Origin: Alphaproteobacteria bacterium
GTDB taxonomy: Bacteria; Pseudomonadota; Alphaproteobacteria; RF32; CAG-239
Assembly: GCA_017479785.1 (NCBI GenBank)
Contig: JAFVBT010000024.1
Location: 1-14,164 of the forward strand
Length of the DNA stretch: 14,164 bases
Direction of reading: 5' to 3'
Below are positions 13,666 through 14,164 of the stretch, piece after piece. Both the position numbers and the translations under genes were made by a program. The stretch's first letter is position 1; each line of letters begins with the position of its first letter. The notes under the pieces were generated by a model. The model did no database searches. It saw nothing but the letters and a program-made list of their open reading frames with translations, and was not told where the DNA came from.

Positions 13666-14164
13666 CTATACCTGTTTGGACGGCATGACATATCTGTATG
13701 ACAACGCCTCCGCTATGTGTACTTTACACACATTTTTTTCATTTTGCAAGTCCGCAATTGTTCTTGCAAGTTTTAAAGTGCGATGATAAGCCCGAGCCGA
13801 CATTTTCATCTTATCGGCAAAGCCTATCAGCAATTGTTTGGCATCGCTATCCAATGCCGTGACTTGTTCTAAGATATCCCCTTTTAATTGCGCATTGGTA
13901 CGCAAATGAGGATATCCGAGAGTTTTAAACCTTTCATGTTGAATTCGGCGCGCTTTGATAACCCGTTCGCGAATTTGCGCGGAAGTTTCGCCCTTTTTGA
14001 CTTCGGCAATATCCCACGGGCTGACCGGCGGAACCTGAATGTGAATATCAAACCTGTCCATCAGCGGACCGGAAATTTTTGATTGATATTCTTCGGCGCA
14101 TTTCGGTGCCCGCGAACATTCCTGTCCGCTCATACCTAAATAACCGCAACGGCAAGGGTTCATC
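13666..14164 (-). CDS. comM: ComM/YifB Mg-chelatase-like AAA+ ATPase, C-terminal part (runs off the window)
   Basis: Only the last 165 or so residues are inside the window; the family is about 500 residues, so the 5' part lies beyond 14164. Visible features are MNPCRCGYLG with a Cys set (CRCGY, ECSRAPKC), GPLMDRFDIHIQVPPV (sensor region of the AAA+ domain), and the C-terminal helical domain SARAYHRTLKLARTIADL. The first Met shown is internal and not the real start. ComM is a branch-migration helicase that helps integrate incoming DNA during natural transformation in several proteobacteria. The stop at 13666 lies 10 bases before the next gene. Identity is secure; a competence role in this organism is inferred. 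Confidence 0.95.
   Translation of the reverse strand, partial: MNPCRCGYLGMSGQECSRAPKCAEEYQSKISGPLMDRFDIHIQVPPVSPWDIAEVKKGETSAQIRERVIKARRIQHERFKTLGYPHLRTNAQLKGDILEQVTALDSDAKQLLIGFADKMKMSARAYHRTLKLARTIADLQNEKNVCKVHIAEALSYRYVMPSKQV

Overview
The window (14,164 bases, low to moderate GC) looks like chromosomal DNA of an alphaproteobacterium. The strongest evidence is a clear GcrA homologue, a cell-cycle regulator known essentially only from Alphaproteobacteria. It is supported by a dnaK promoter that matches the alphaproteobacterial RpoH-type consensus. The low GC and the style of the exported and pilin-like proteins suggest a host-associated or uncultured lineage; that part is inference.

Layout. 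Positions 2-1800 (minus) hold rpoZ, with a long acidic tail, and an unrecognised exported 414-residue protein. Positions 1872-3663 (plus) hold gcrA and an OprB-like porin, each followed by its own intrinsic terminator. Positions 3665-6763 (plus) form a tight three-gene operon: a lipoprotein retropepsin-like protease (Zn_protease/DUF785 type), a membrane protein with a degenerate transglutaminase domain and seven C-terminal membrane helices, and an ATP-grasp ligase. A cyclophilin follows at 6804-7412. Positions 7413-7790 have no credible gene but are full of hairpins and a palindromic repeat of the GTCATTGCGAG type.

Positions 7791-8300 (minus) hold a small HTH protein preceded by a structured leader. 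In that leader a terminator, a possible antiterminator and a sequence complementary to the ribosome binding site compete. Positions 8302-10271 are dnaK with its promoter; no dnaJ follows it. Positions 10302-14164 (minus) read, in transcription order: the 3' part of comM/yifB, a 685-residue secreted Cys-rich protein with three KDGSLFPG(G)PC repeats and a trypsin-like domain lacking its catalytic triad, a UUCG-loop terminator, then two pilin-like proteins and a final terminator.

How the genes may work together. The protease/pseudo-transglutaminase/ATP-grasp operon is a conserved but little understood unit, predicted to make and trim a peptide or amide modification at the inner membrane. The comM-secreted protein-pilin run may be a cell-surface or DNA-uptake locus. 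The best candidates for something undescribed are the leader upstream of the HTH gene and the comM-linked pseudo-protease plus pilin cluster.
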